A stretch of 64,000 bases of DNA from Mytilisepta virgata (lineage: Eukaryota > Mollusca > Bivalvia > Mytilida > Mytilidae): positions 48,252,150 through 48,316,149 of the forward strand of contig CM051514.1 of the NCBI GenBank assembly GCA_028015205.1, written 5' to 3'. The notes below the pieces were generated by a model. That model was not told where the DNA came from. It worked only from the letters and a program-made list of their open reading frames with translations, and did not search any database. The position numbers and the translations under genes were made by a program. Shown in pieces: positions 21,211 through 34,409 of the stretch (position 1 is its first letter; the number at the start of each line of letters is the position of its first letter).

Positions 21211-21921
21211 CAAAGAATTTTGTTTTTACCACTGAGTCGATACCGCTGCTGGTGGTGAGTCCCCGAGTATCTCGTATTTTGAAACCAGACATTTATATTT
21301 GAAGTATACTGTTACAAAATTGTAAAAATCTAGAGGGTATCTCCATCGTGCATAGCCCTGTCCTATGCTGGTTTTGACTTTACCACTTTTGGTCATTTTT
21401 GTATTTGTGAATTTTCTCTTCCACTTTTTGGATTGTTGTTTTAGTTTTCAACATTTTAGGCCTTGGGTACAACTGATTAATAAAATCGACGAAATTAGTA
21501 TAAAATAATTTTATTCAGACAACTGAACCCGAAGTGTCCGATATAAATTGTGATGTCTCTTATTTGTCAGATCTCATTAATCCCACGTGGCCTGCATACA
21601 GTCTCTTCAATTTCAAATCACTGGGCCCGATATCAATGGTGCTGTCTACTTTGTATCAGTTTGTAAAAGTTTGAAGAGCAAATTCAAAAATGCCAAAATG
21701 ACCAAAAATGGTAAAATCAAAACCATTTAAAGACAGAGATATGCATGAGGAAGATACCGCAGTTGTAATGTAAAGTATCAATTTCGGGCTAGTACCGAAG
21801 TACTGAGAAACTAAGCTAAGACTGGGACTATTATACTAATAGTCCCAGGCTAAGGATACACTCAAGGACTTGGAGTCCACCAGCAGCGGTATCGACTCAT
21901 TGGTTAAAAATATATTCTTTG
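21211..21921. repeat. ~710-bp inverted-repeat structure
   Basis: Outer arms at 21211-21262 and 21872-21921 are complementary (GAGTCGATACCGCTGCTGGTGG against CCACCAGCAGCGGTATCGACTC, one base from perfect continuity here). The inner parts 21300-21420 and 21690-21790 also pair, and they contain the dispersed repeat seen at 3150-3400. It reads as two opposed copies of one repeat. Confidence 0.7.
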
Positions 21922-21929
21922 ATTTACCT

Positions 21930-22960
21930 TAAACCCCTGCTGCCCCTTTCCTATTCAATGAAAACTAAAATGGTCGCTCCCTAACATAAAAACAATATAA
22001 AATCTTTTAAGGACACTTATAATATATTATAATAATAATACTATCATATACAAGTACCTTCATTTCTTTGTTAATTACAACAATAAGAATTGGTATTAAT
22101 TTACCACAATTATAGCAGTGTATTTGAAAGTGGTGAAGTGAAGACGAAAAAAAAAAGAGAATGCTTTACTTTTCATCACATGACTACAAGTGCATGATCA
22201 TACGAACATACATGTAACATTAATAAATGAATGTACAGATTAATGTCAAGTGGTCATTAGCGAACATCATCATGAGATAACAAGATATAATTACCAACGA
22301 TATAATGATCTAGGATTTACCGAATGTCATGTGTTGGTTTTAGCCTACAGAAATAAGAAATGAGAAGAGCGAGATCGTAGATCGGAGGTCCCCCTGTGAG
22401 CGGTCTGTTCTATATATTCCTTGTTCGGCAATGCGAAGAATAGGTTTGTCCAGGATCAGGAACCTTTGACAACAAACTTAAAACTTTTCTTTCACAAATT
22501 CGGGATCAGAGCAGGGCCAGGGGCAGAATTTAAAGTGCAAGATTAAAACATTTTCACAGAGCATACATGTATATAGGAGTAACATTTTTAGTATTTCATG
22601 TCCCTTTTCGGCCTCCTTTAAGTAGAAATATTGTGGGTATTTCAAATTGTTTGTTAACGTTAGAGTGTAGGTCCGCTGGCTTCTCCCCCGCCTGAATTTG
22701 CTCCTGCAGTGAAACGTTGAATCTGATAACTTGAAATTCAAATTCAAAAGAAACTTCGACAGTGTATATTCAAATTCGCAATGACTTTTTTTTATAGTTT
22801 ACTTAGCTGTTAGTAGCACATATTTCATGCTTATTGACGTTGAGTACAAATTTACCAGCTTCATTAAGACTTGTAGTTTCTAAAGGTGGGGCAGATATTT
22901 CCTTCGTCTTCCAAAAAGATTGCAGACGGGAGGGAGACGTTTTGGTTCGTTTCTCCTTCA
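21930..22960. other. No gene recognised
   Basis: AT-rich sequence with short frames only; ~22800-22860 weakly resembles the start of the 11960 repeat (GCACATATTTCATGCTTATT). Confidence 0.4.
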
Positions 22961-22968
22961 AGCTTCAT

Positions 22969-23049
22969 CCTCCCAAGTCAGGGTTTTGTAACGCACGTAA
23001 GGGTTTTGTTACAGGAACGAACGTGGATACAAAACCCTCACTTGGGAGG
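22969..23049. repeat. 22-bp inverted repeat (hairpin)
   Basis: Arms 22969-22990 and 23028-23049 pair at 21 of 22 positions (CCTCCCAAGT-AGGGTTTTGTA against its complement) around a 37-nt loop. The loop repeats AGGGTTTTGTTAC, part of the arm. A small foldback; not linked to a gene. Confidence 0.8.
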
Positions 23050-23642
23050 GTGTCCAGCTTAGGCACAAATAAAGTTTTAAATTTGTATAGTTTAATTAGT
23101 ATTTAACCCAGACCAGACAACACCCTCTTCCCTCTCTATACACTTAACATCTCAATAGCCAAAAAAATTTAACTTACTGATATAATTCTTTTGAAAAGGA
23201 ATTTACGATAAAAGTTCTTTCATTTTTTATTAATAAAAGAAAATTTTTAATAATTCTGTTTAAATTGAATACATTGTACAAAAATATTTTGCTCAATGCC
23301 CGTGTAGGACTGATGTTTGTATTTATTGTTTGTTTATTGTCTGAAGTATAAAATCGGATTTGACACACATGAGAATTTTTACCTGTCCTTTGTAAACCGA
23401 AAGGATCGATTATGAATGAACACCGGAAATATATCATGTTTTATGTCCATTTAAGGAATAATTTAAATATATTGATATACTATTAGTAATTTGTACTTCG
23501 TTCAAAATAATATTTTACTTCTAACTTTATTTACTTTGCCAAATATTTATTAATACGAATTAAACAAGTTTTTACTAAAATTATGCTACAGTTGTTGGAT
23601 AACAATCCCTATTGGGCCCCAGTAAGCTTCAGGTGGATACAG

Positions 23643-23673
23643 TGACGTCACCTGTACTTAACCAGTTGATTGG
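23643..23673 (+). promoter_or_regulatory. CRE and inverted CCAAT box upstream of the Rho gene
   Basis: Perfect palindromic CRE TGACGTCA at 23643-23650, overlapped by an E-box-like CACCTG, and ATTGG (inverted CCAAT) at 23669-23673. They lie 210-240 bp before the ATG at 23885. The region is richer in G+C than its surroundings. Promoter role is inferred from position and motifs. Confidence 0.55.
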
Positions 23674-23884
23674 CTTACGAAACTAGACATGCGCGTCAAG
23701 CCAAGGACAACTAAGTTTGATGAATGAGTAGAGAGAGTGTAGTGTTGTGAAACACCGTGAAACGTAGATAATTGAATAATTTTCTGGACAGTTTAATAAC
23801 AAGGATTTATAATATTCTAACAGTGTTTAAATAAAACATTTTCGTAACAGGGGCTGACATTTTATTGAGAATTAGAAATATTTA

Positions 23885-24055
23885 ATGAAATTATTTTCGA
23901 GTAAAATTGATAAAATAGATGTATTTAACAAAATGGGACAGAGAAGCGATGAACCAGAGGTGACCACCGTCAAATCTAAACTGGTAGTGGTCGGAGACTG
24001 TGCCTGTGGAAAAACCTCAATGATAAACAGATATGTCAAGGGGACATTCTCAGAG
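23885..24055 (+). CDS. Rho exon 1: N-terminal extension and P-loop
   Basis: 57 codons ending TFSE before donor GTAAGT. A ~29-residue extension precedes the KSKLVVVGD strand, longer than in RhoA and like Rnd proteins. Confidence 0.85.
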
Positions 24056-27000
24056 GTAAGTCAGAAAACATTGAGCTTTTCCTGATATATATTGTACCCC
24101 CTCCCCCTCAACCTTCAACCCCCTGTAGAAGGGAAATTAATTTGGAAAAAATGGAATTCCATCTAATTGCTGAGCCCCCCCCCCAATTGCTTAACGCAAC
24201 TTTTTTTTTCGGAGCCCAAAATATTGGAAATCAGATATTTTCCATAGCGTTTTGGGGTGAAACAATTGGAAGGAGAGGGGGGCATTTCTCGAAAAAAACC
24301 CAAAGGGTCAAGCAATTTTCGTCGACATTAAAGGTGGCCAGGCAAAATATTTCTTTGTTCTTGTAACACGACAAGATTGTGCAATGATTAAATATCCGAA
24401 ATTTAATTAAAATTAAATGGTTAATTTTTGTTGATTTCAAGTTCAGAATCAATTCCGTGTCCCGAAATTTAGCCTTCATTTTATGGGTCTCGACTCGACT
24501 TGAAAATTTCTTTTAAGAAAAAACTAGACCTAAGTTTCGCTTTTTAATTATAATTGAGTGGCTTGAAAAAATTATGAATAGAAAAATATTTATGGTGATT
24601 AGAGACTGATATGCGGTGTCGTTTAAATGAATGAACCACTGGTATGCGATAATACACCTGATCAAACTACCTGAGCTTCATAAATGTCAAATGTTACATC
24701 ATATTTATTGTTAGCAACTGTAAATCCCCCACTTCAAGGTGATAATGTAATCATTGTTTTAATGGCGGCCGGATATCGTCTGCTATAAATTTAATATGTC
24801 GAGGGTGACAGATGGAATGCGAGATATATATGTTCTTAATAAACTGCGCAGTCAGCGAGGATTGTTTATGTCAAACAAATTAACATAACATCTCCATTTG
24901 TCTTTAAGTTGTATGCCCCTCGTGGGCCTATGATTACTCAATAGATAACATATTTTACCATATTCCAGTCTTACGAAAAAAGGACAAATATACATAAGGA
25001 GCAATCATAAAACGTAGTCAATTGGACAGACAAACCCGGGAAGACAAATGAACAAGCACAAGCCAAGGACGTATATATGTTAGTTATACGTCCTTGCACA
25101 AGCACAACAAATAAACACAAAAATTAAAAAAAATAACAACACGAACTCCTATATAAACCAGGAGTGAACCCAGATGCTCCGGAAGGGTAAGCAGTTCCTG
25201 CTCAGTATATGGCACCCGTCGTGAAGTTCAACAAAGTCAATCCGGTGGAAGTCACAAATGGGTGGAGGCATATGAAATGTTACGACAGTTGGAACAGGTC
25301 GAACATCACCTTAGATATTGGAACACTGTAATTGTTTTACGGTTTGTCTGACTGAAACCCAAATTTGGCACTTTGCTCCTATATGTGCCACTAAAGAATC
25401 TCAAAATGATTGTCTGATCGAATGAATTTATGTCGGACATTTCATAATGACTGCTATTCATTCATGCACTCCACAAAAAACAACACTAACGTGCTTTCTT
25501 TTAATTCAAATTACTTTATTGTCATTTAAAACAAAGTTTGTGACAAAACAAGATTAACAAATACACAATACTGAACATTATAAAAACTTCATAAATTAAA
25601 TTATTATTTTGTTTTGGTGATAACGGAGTTAGGGAAGAAATGCGTTCAGCATCCACGAGCCTGAATGTTTTATTTTCATTTTATTCCGCGCAACTTATCT
25701 TTAAAATCCATATGTATTTATTCAATCCTAAATTTTCTTACAGTTTAATACCAGTATTTTTTCAACGATGTGAGACCCCCCCCCCAAAAAAAAAAAAAAA
25801 AAAAATAATAAAATAAAATAAAATTTAGAAATTCCTACTTTGTGCCGTCACACCTAATATCAAGCATGTTCATTTTTTGATCTACACATATGTAATACGA
25901 TAGAATTAAATTTCGCATTTCAGATTAAATTACTTTAAATGAAATAGTTAGGGAAAATGAAATCTTTCATCAATTTGACCTAAATGTTACAATGCTTAGT
26001 AGGGGACCTCGGCTGTTGGATAATATCCGATAAATATAGATTAAACTCCATATCTCTTTAAAGGGTTACATTTATAAAATTGACAAGTAGCAAACGGGGT
26101 GTTCAGGTGTAAAAAATATCAACGAGCTACATCTGATAATGTATAAATTACATAACTTGACAGATCTGAACGATTTGTGAACACAAAGGCCACCTAAGAT
26201 TTTTTTTGGCTATTGTACTAACGTGGATATCTGTTTTTTTTTTCAAGAAAGGTGTTTAGTAGATTGTTTTACCGGCACGCGACAAGAATTATGGGTTGTA
26301 ACTTGTATAAATATGTCTGTTATGTGATTTATATTGTTAACTGTATTGTTACAGGTAATCATAATCGTATCAACATTTTTGTGGTTATTAAGAGGTATTA
26401 AGGCTTACTGATTGGATTATATTCTTTTTTTATGAATTCTAAATTTTGAAGTAAAATAGATTTCCTAAAACATATTTTATTTCTAGACATAGCTAGTACA
26501 TTACAACAACGGTTGCGAAAAAAAATGAAATAATTACATTGTACCATGTAAGCTGTAGTAGATAGTTTCCACATACAAATGATAATAGTCCTAGCGAAGG
26601 GAGCAGTGTTTTAATTGCTGTTGCTCATCTTTAACTGGGTTTTAGTGTCCGTACGAAAGTGTGGTATATGAGTAATGCTGTAATTCCCCCCCCCCCCCCC
26701 CCCCCCCGATAAAAGAAACCCCAAACTGAGTTTAAAAACGTCGTTCAGTTATCGAGTAAAGAATGAACTCGTATGACAAATTTTTGAAAAACGACTTAAA
26801 CGTGTAAAAGACAAAAGCTCAAAAGCTGGACCTTGTTCGGCTTTAGTCGTTCTTTGACCTTTTAACGGCTTACCAATTCCATATATATTCTTTGTTCGGT
26901 TACCACACTGAGAAAATAAAGACTCGAAAATCGGAAAAGTGGCTGCGCAGAATTTCCACCTTGCTTGTAATACTTGATATGAGTAGGTTGCCTGCTGGGA

Positions 27001-30000
27001 ATACTGTACAACATGTGTGAGGTTCTAATTATATAGGTTTATCATGCAGCTTATCTCCTTTATCTTCTCGAACTCCTTAACAAACTTTTTTCCTTCTTTC
27101 ACGTGTTTGCCTTATTTTTTGAAATGTATACTTTTTAGTAAAACTGAATTTACAAATATATATAAATAAATTAAAGCAGCTTCATGGGAAACGGACTTTC
27201 CAAAACATGAATTAATACAGGTGAAATTTAAAATAAAATATCATGTAGTGAAACTAGGGAAATTTATTGAATATAGTGAATTTTATAATTATTTGTTTAA
27301 CTATGTAATGAGTCATTGATCATGTTAATTTATTAAACTGAGGGATCTTTCACGAACAAGTGAAAAGTACAAAAAAAATGTAACTCCTTATGAAATCTAA
27401 TATTGGGATCGATTTCCCCCCCCCAAAAAAAAACGTTTTACACGGAAAGAAATCCAGACACTATTTAGAAAAATTACGGAGCGGATCAGTAACTCTTTTT
27501 GAATTCACATAAATTGCTGACAGATAAATAAAACGAATTTTATTTTATGAATGACTGATCTGTTGGTTTTGGCATTCATACATTTAAGCTATTATGATAT
27601 ATGTATATATAAATACATGCAAGGACATGTTGAAATTCCTTTGAATAAAGTAATTGGCACAAGTTCTAAAGTAGAATGAAAATATAAAAAAAAACAAGCA
27701 CTACTTAGGGTCACTGGTTATTTGGTATGTTAAGATAAAACCTGTTCGATAATACCTCGTCGTTTCACGCGGACTTATGTTCAATAAAAACTGATTCCCA
27801 TGACTGTATCGGATTTCTGGATCCGCTGATTGTAAAATCTTCAGCTTGTTCTCTAGTTCAAAACCTTTTTATTTAGTTTATTATATTTATTTATCATTCC
27901 ACGATAAGCCACGTTTAAAAGACAACATTCATATTCGGTGCTCGTACCCCCCCCCCCCCTTTTTAATTTCAGACCGATTTGAACAAAATTAATTAAATAA
28001 ATAAATCAAATACAATAATATATTATAGATAACCTTTCCAGCATGGTAAGGGCGGGTGTAGGTTTTAGGTACATTGGACAACAATCATGTTAACTTGGAA
28101 ATATTAAAAAACTGAGTTTAACAACTTTTTTATTGCGGTTCTTCATTTAAAAGTCACACTTCTTTAACAGACCTGTTCTAATTATACCTAAAATTTATAA
28201 GGCCCTTTCCCCAGGATCTAATTTGGGAATAAACATGGTATCTTATACGTGGCCATATTTTATCTCAGTTCTTTTCTTGCAAACACCAGCATTTACCAAA
28301 TAGGAAATACAGACATATAAAAATTTAAACCACAAAACCATCCTTATAGCACATTTTAACCACAAAAATCATATATATATGACGGAAAATTTCATCAGGG
28401 GTTTATAGCCTCTAGCCAATCCTTGTAAACCACATATTTACTAGTAATACAGTGAGTTGTAATTCTATGAACTCCTTTGACTCTTCGTCATGGGAATTGA
28501 TTTCTGACATATTTTTCAATAACTTATTATAAAACAAAATACAAAAAATTGATATTACTGAATTATGGGTGTTGACAAAGTGAGGATGAGTAAATTTAAA
28601 GGTTAGGTTAGCGTGATATTTGAGATATGCAGTTTACGAATTTTAAAAATATGTATTTATTTGTTTTTCTTCTAACATATTGCCCCTTAAAGAAGTAAGA
28701 GTAAAAAAAAAAATGAAAATGTAAAGCTATGTTGACAATACTAATTAGAATAAACATGTGATATTTACGTACATTAAGTACATAATTTGCTGTACATGTA
28801 ACGTGTATCATAAAGCACTCGTTATCGTCTACACTTATATAATTGATAAAACAGATGCAGAAAGTGGTATCTCTGTGATGGCATGCCATTCTCAGACACT
28901 TGTAACTTCTTTATGACTCAAATCAAAATCTACATGGATAAATAGATGATTGCACTTGTCTTACCTTGGTGCAATCTGTCTTTATCTCCTTGATTGATTG
29001 CTTTCGGTTTAATGTCTGTTTAATTTGAAATTGAAAAGTTTTGTGTCTATTACTTTCTCCCTTCTCAATAAGAAATTTTGTGATTTATTTTTGGCGAAAT
29101 AGCATGAAGATATAATTGTTTATGTCTAGCATTTTACATAGATTATAGATGAAACATGTGTCATCAATCAGTTTCCTCCATAATCAAATTTCTGACAGCT
29201 TTGATATGCCATGATCATTTCCAACTTGTGGGAAACAAAACAAGAAATATATATTTAGCATATAGACTTTAGTTCAAGGCTGTTGAAGAGAAAATTGAGT
29301 AAATTAGAAAATGAAAGACCTTGGGCATGCTTCAATACTCGGGTGTGAATGCGACAACCTGTATGTAGATAAAAATCTATTAAGATACACATACATTTTT
29401 TATTTTATTTTTTCTTGAGTATCAGAGTCGAAGTGAAAAAAAAAATGAATCTCTAAATGTTTTGTTTAATTCAAAATTCTTTCTTTACAGGTTTATACAG
29501 CAACTGGTTTTGATACATACACATCAACATATCATGTGTCAGACACATATAAAATACATATGTCTTTATGGGATACCTCCGGTAAGTGTAAACCTCAGTA
29601 ATAGTCGAATGTGGCAGTTATAACTATCTATTATTTCAAATAAAGATATATTCCATGGTTATGATACTGAGGTATATCAGCTCATGGCTGTCTGGATAAG
29701 CCAGGTTGCAAGTCTCGCCATATTTAGTAAGAGCTATCCAACATTTAACCTAGTACATAGTGTTAATCAGTTCAAGGCAATGCATTAGTAACCTCAAAGT
29801 TAAAATAATTAACAAAAACACAGAACCAAATGACATCTTGAGCCTATCCCCTTCCTGGTTGTACAGTAACTAAATACCAACATCTGTTTCTAATATATAT
29901 GTAATAATAAAGTACCACTTCACGATACTCGACCCATTAACGATAATATCTTTGATCTATTCTGATATTACATGAAAGTTCCTTCTGAGAATTATCAAAT

Positions 30001-33000
30001 ACTCTCTACAATATATAACTACATCATTGTAGATTAAAATGAAATGTCTGTAGTCGAGAAATTCGGCAGAGATTGAGACAAAATTAGGGTATTGCTATTT
30101 ATTTCACGCATTCCAGTTTGTTCTCATTGATTTGATAGAATGGAATAATTTTCAAATTATGAATTTAATATGTACTTGTAATGTCAGTACACTGTAAAAT
30201 TATACAGAGATTTCATGCAGAAATACGATATGTCTGCGCATTGATTTTGGGTGTAATAGAAAATGCTTGTGGGAAAATGATAGTTTAAATGTATAGTTTG
30301 TCGGTGAAATTTAATACTTAAATGCACACACTCCCACTACATTTCAGTTTACACACAGTTTTCATGTTAAAACGTATCAACATTCCATCCCAGACAGGTG
30401 ACACAGTTATAAATTATACCCTAATATAGGTAAAACTTCCCTTTGATGATACAGTGAAAAATTGCGCCGTCATAAAACGTGTTGGAAATAATGAATTTTA
30501 AATACATTTAAAAGTAAATATGCATTTTAAGGTGCAGTTTTTTAAGGCGTTAGGTTTTTAAATATACCAAGACAAAATATATATCCATTTTTATCATGTC
30601 TCTTAAAAATTTTGGTGGCTGTTCAAACCTACTCCTAAAATCATATTACAAATATGATTTGTATAATCCTATTAAGGAAATCCGTTGTAAAATGTTAATA
30701 TCAAGAGACATGTTAAATATAGTATTTATATTTGAACTGAAAAATGCATGTTTGTCCTTCATATAAAAATGGGGATTAGTTTGATTTTCGCCGAAAAAGA
30801 ATTTATGGTTTAAAATTCAGTAAAAAAGAGTTAAAGATTTTTTTTATGATTCATGTTCTGAAATATGCCATGTTCAAAAATATTCTGTACAATGTATGCT
30901 TGCATCCGCCACCATCCACAGTTCTTAAAAATGACACAGCCATGAAATAGAAATTTATTCAACTAGGTAAACTTCAAATTCCTGTTGATAACAAAATGAG
31001 ATAAGAAGAAAGCAATGCTAAGGATGAGCTGTTCGTTATCTGATAAAAATACTAAATTTTGTTCTTACTTTGTGAAATTTCAGGACGTTGTAAATCAAAA
31101 GCACTTGTCATATTTTGTATGAATGTTTCAAGTACAATTTATGTCTGATACTGATAGATGAAGGTTAAGATAAAGCGTTTTGAGGAGGGAGAGTTCAATA
31201 CGTATTCCATTCATATTCGGCGTCATGACCCTTCATTGACTGACTATGGACAATACACAGAACAGATAAACAGATATGATAAAGTTTTATGTTACAGACT
31301 CGTGTCCAAGTCTTCCGTGTGTATACATTGATATCTGAAAGGTCATCTATGTGGTTATTTTAGCTTGTTAACTTTTTCGCGCATCATGATTGTGATTTAC
31401 AAAATTCCTTTCTGAATTTCTACACAATAAGTCTACCTATTTGAACTTCAGTGTATTTTGTTCATATCAAATCATGTAAACGTTAAAAAAATCAAAGCTG
31501 TATGTTATTGACCAAAAAATATCTAATTCTTGATCTAACCCCCTTATTCGGTAATATATTTACCTTGCAATAAACCAAGTATACTGCATGGGGAGTGTTC
31601 CTGTATTTCAGATTTGGCTCACTTGGGAATTTTATTATTATTATCATCATTTATTTATGAATTTTGCATTTAAATCTTGTAAAATCTTGGAATCTTCGGG
31701 CTTCAGCACTCGTATGAAAACAAAGTTTTGACACATTTTACATAAAATAAGTAAATATATTTGCATGGCAATAGGATCCATACCAATTGATCATAATGTT
31801 TTTGCTCCTTATAAGTACTTAAATTGGTAATATCGATGGGTGTGACGGCAGCGCCGGCAGAGTGGGTTCTTCACCCAAATGATTGCCCCATTCTATTCAT
31901 TTTTTTTTGTATATTTCTTCGTTTGACAGGACGCCACGTGGGACTTCATCAGTCGTCAGACCACTCCAAATCTGTATCATATCATCACCCCTGATGCTGG
32001 TCATTATCACTCTTCTGACAGCAAATTACACCGACCCAATAAATTATATCAAATTGTAAAGATGATCTCATTCTGTCAAACAAACTGCCATTAAAAATGT
32101 TATATATTACACTCAGCTGATAATAATGATTAATTTTAAAATCTTTATCTACAAACCAGACGATCTTCTTTATTAAATAAACATTCCATCGTATGTAACG
32201 GTTACACCCTTCTATTACATCAAATTACATGCACCATTAAACATAATCTAAAGCATAAGGAATTCTCAGTTTGATGTAAAAATCAAACTACCACGTGCAC
32301 TGTATAAAAATAGAGATATTATTGGCGATTCCGTGTAACTGTCATTGGAAAGTTAAGGCCATTCCAATTACGTTTTCCTGGTCTGGTCATAAAAAATTGG
32401 TTTGATGTTGCTTTCAAGTTTAATTGATATGTTTTGTTTAAATTATGTACAAGTCATTCACAAATAGAATTACATCGAATTATTCTGTTTTCTGTTAATT
32501 TGAACACTGATTTATAATTCCAAATCATATGTTCGAAAGAAGTTTAAGTTCTTTTTTCTATTTCATGACAATGTTGTTAATGAACATCCAATAAATTGCA
32601 CATATGGGGCCCACCTAACGGCTACATCCAAATCTAAAACAGACCGGCAGACTTCATATGAATCTTTGGACTTGTTTTGAGTAAATATTTGTCAATTTAT
32701 GAGGGGGATAGTAAAACCATATACGATTTTTATCATATTTGCAATGATACGTTTCGGATTATGCTAGGTAAGGCCATGTAAGATTTTTATGATATTTTTT
32801 CTGTTTCAGGTGACGCAGGGTACGACCGTGTAAGACCATTGTCATACAGCGATGCGGACCTAGTCATTATATGTTTTTCCGTAGGAGACCCAGAATCCAT
32901 GGAAAATGTTGTTTCTAAGGTAGGAAACTTCGAAGTTATTGAGAAATAATTCAGTGGCATCAAAATGTCTGATTTTACCACAGGTGGGCCCTATATGTCA

Positions 33001-34409
33001 AATATTTACCACGAGCGACAGCGGCCTGCCCGTTGTAAAAGCATGATATTTTCAATCCACTGTGATATTCATAGATATTCAGACACGAAAACCCTGTTAT
33101 ACAACACAAGTTATACAATGACATCGTTAAACTTGCGAGAAACTCTCTATGACGTTGCCATACAAGCCATCTGACTTCTGTGACGCTGGAAGCAAAATAT
33201 TCATATTTTACTATGGACGTAGACTGAAACCGTCATATAAGAATAGAAAATACTTGATCTACATGTAAAAGCTCACACTATAGAATTACTAAGTAAACCC
33301 TTTTTCCAAAAAAAAAGTTTTATGCAGCATTATTATTTGGTATCCATTCCATTTGTCCACTTATGTAAGGTGTTGACATGTAGTTGCCAAATAATAGTAT
33401 ATAATAATAATTTAATATATATATTTTACAGTGGATACTTGAAGTACGAGAACATTGTCCTAAACAGCCTGTTATACTGGTGGGATGCAAAACGGACTTA
33501 CGAACGGATAAACCTAAAGACGAGGAAGCAAAGAAGAACACTATAAATTATGATCAGGTACGAATTTCGGGAATATATGAAAATATTTATATACATTTTC
33601 AATAAAGGCTGTATTTGATTCATATTTGATATTTCAATATTGAAAATGCTTAAATGCTCCTAAATTTCCACGAGAGTTGATGTTCAGTTTTGTGTGTTTA
33701 AAATTTAAAATGTAAGTAACCTTCAACATCGTTTGGGCGAGTGAATTAAAATGTATATTCTTTTATTGCCTTACCACTGGTCATTAACATTATTTTGAAA
33801 TAATTTATCATTCTTGTGCATTTAATTGACGTTTTCAAATTCAACTTTCATTGCCTCTCGTGATATCTAACTATGGCTTTCAGGACGAAAGAATGTGCTG
33901 ATTACGGCAATAAACAGCTTTACCTGTAAGTTTCCTGACTCGCCCCATTATAGAATATAATACATAAGCATGTACACGTGTAGTTCTCATACAGCAATAT
34001 GGAGGTTATTGTATGTTTAATTGGAACTTAATCAAATTGAAAGTGATTTTTAAAGGGAAACTTAGAAGTTTTTTTTGTAGTTTCCGAAATCAATCTAATT
34101 AGTGTTACAAAAAATAGTGCAAGGACTTTAGGTAAATCAGATTTTCGTTCATTTATTTTACAGGGTTTGAAAACAGCAAAACACATTGGAGCATTAGTTT
34201 ATTCAGAAATCTCATCGAAAACCTCACAACGTAGTGTTAGTGACGTTATAGAGGTTGCAGCACTGTCTTCCGCTGGAAATAAAACAACAACGGAAAGCCC
34301 AAATTTTCGTCGACAGAGGTCTTTCTTAAGGAGGAAAAGATTTAGTGGAATGGGAGAAGCACAGATGCACTTACGAAAAGAAGCTGCAAAAAGTTGTGTG
34401 GTCATGTGA
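23885..34409 (+). CDS. Rnd-type Rho family small GTPase (five exons)
   Basis: Exons 23885-24055, 29491-29581, 32810-32919, 33432-33557 and 34164-34409 join in frame (phases 0, 1, 0, 0) to give 247 residues. It has a Rho fold: P-loop GDCACGKTS (37-45), switch I Thr62, DTSG (85-88), the G4 motif CKTD (143-146), YDQG as in Rnd proteins, a basic C-terminal tail (RRQRSFLRRKRF) and a CVVM box for prenylation, probably farnesylation. The residue matching Ras Gly12 is Cys39, DTAGQ reads DTSGD, and Asn of NKxD is Cys. Vertebrate Rnd1-3 share this pattern: low hydrolysis, GTP-bound, antagonists of RhoA at membranes. So a constitutively active Rnd-like regulator of actin is the likely role (inference). 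The first ATG is used; Met17 is an alternative start. Confidence 0.9.
24066..25009. other. Rho intron 1, first part: no feature
   Basis: C-rich short runs (24100-24185) and AT-rich sequence. Small frames at 24142-24479 have no recognisable content. Confidence 0.4.
25010..25215 (-). repeat. Dispersed repeat, copy 2 (reverse), interrupted
   Basis: Reverse complement of 18725-18900: ATTGGACAGACAAACCCGGG, ATAAACACAAAAA, CCAGGAGTGAACCCAG and GGGTAAGCAGTTCCTGCTC. It is split by the 32-bp insertion at 25064-25095. Confidence 0.85.
25064..25095. mobile_element. 32-bp palindromic mini-insertion with 8-bp target duplication
   Basis: The arms AAGGACGTATA (25065-25075) and TATACGTCCTT (25085-25095) are perfect complements around 9 nt. 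GCACAAGC flanks both sides (25056-25063 and 25096-25103). The uninterrupted copy at 18725-18900 has that octamer once, so it is a true target duplication. Inverted ends with an 8-bp duplication fit hAT-type cut-and-paste transposition (inference). Confidence 0.75.
25216..29490. other. Rho intron 1, remainder
   Basis: AT-rich, with poly-A (25780-25803), poly-C (26686-26707, 22 C) and shorter C runs (27416, 27949). I see no coding exon. A minus-strand 93-codon frame at 28608-28889 has no recognisable content. Confidence 0.45.
29491..29581 (+). CDS. Rho exon 2: switch I to DTSG
   Basis: Acceptor TTCTTTACAG, donor GTAAGT, 91 nt. It encodes VYTATGFDTYTSTYHV and MSLWDTSG. The effector loop is YTATGFDTY where RhoA has YVPTVFENY. 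Confidence 0.9.
29582..32809. other. Rho intron 2: no feature recognised
   Basis: AT-rich with no frame over 60 codons with content, and no repeat I could match elsewhere in the window. Confidence 0.45.
32810..32919 (+). CDS. Rho exon 3: switch II and following strand
   Basis: Acceptor TCTGTTTCAG, donor GTAGGA, 110 nt. It encodes DAGYDRVRPLSYSDADLVII and CFSVGDPESMENVVSK. Confidence 0.9.
33432..33557 (+). CDS. Rho exon 4: G4 motif region
   Basis: Acceptor ATTTTACAG, donor GTACGA, 126 nt. It encodes WILEVREHCP, PVILVGCKTDLRTD and NYDQ. Confidence 0.9.
34164..34409 (+). CDS. Rho exon 5: C-terminus with CVVM box
   Basis: Acceptor TTATTTTACAG; encodes GLKTAKHIGA, SEISSKT (in place of the usual SAK/ECSA motif), a Ser/Arg/Lys-rich tail, CVVM and TGA at 34407-34409. 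Confidence 0.9.
   Translation, partial: GLKTAKHIGALVYSEISSKTSQRSVSDVIEVAALSSAGNKTTTESPNFRRQRSFLRRKRFSGMGEAQMHLRKEAAKSCVVM

Noticed and set aside
28600..28615. Telomere-like GGTTAGGTTAG
   Set aside because: Only two units; no array.
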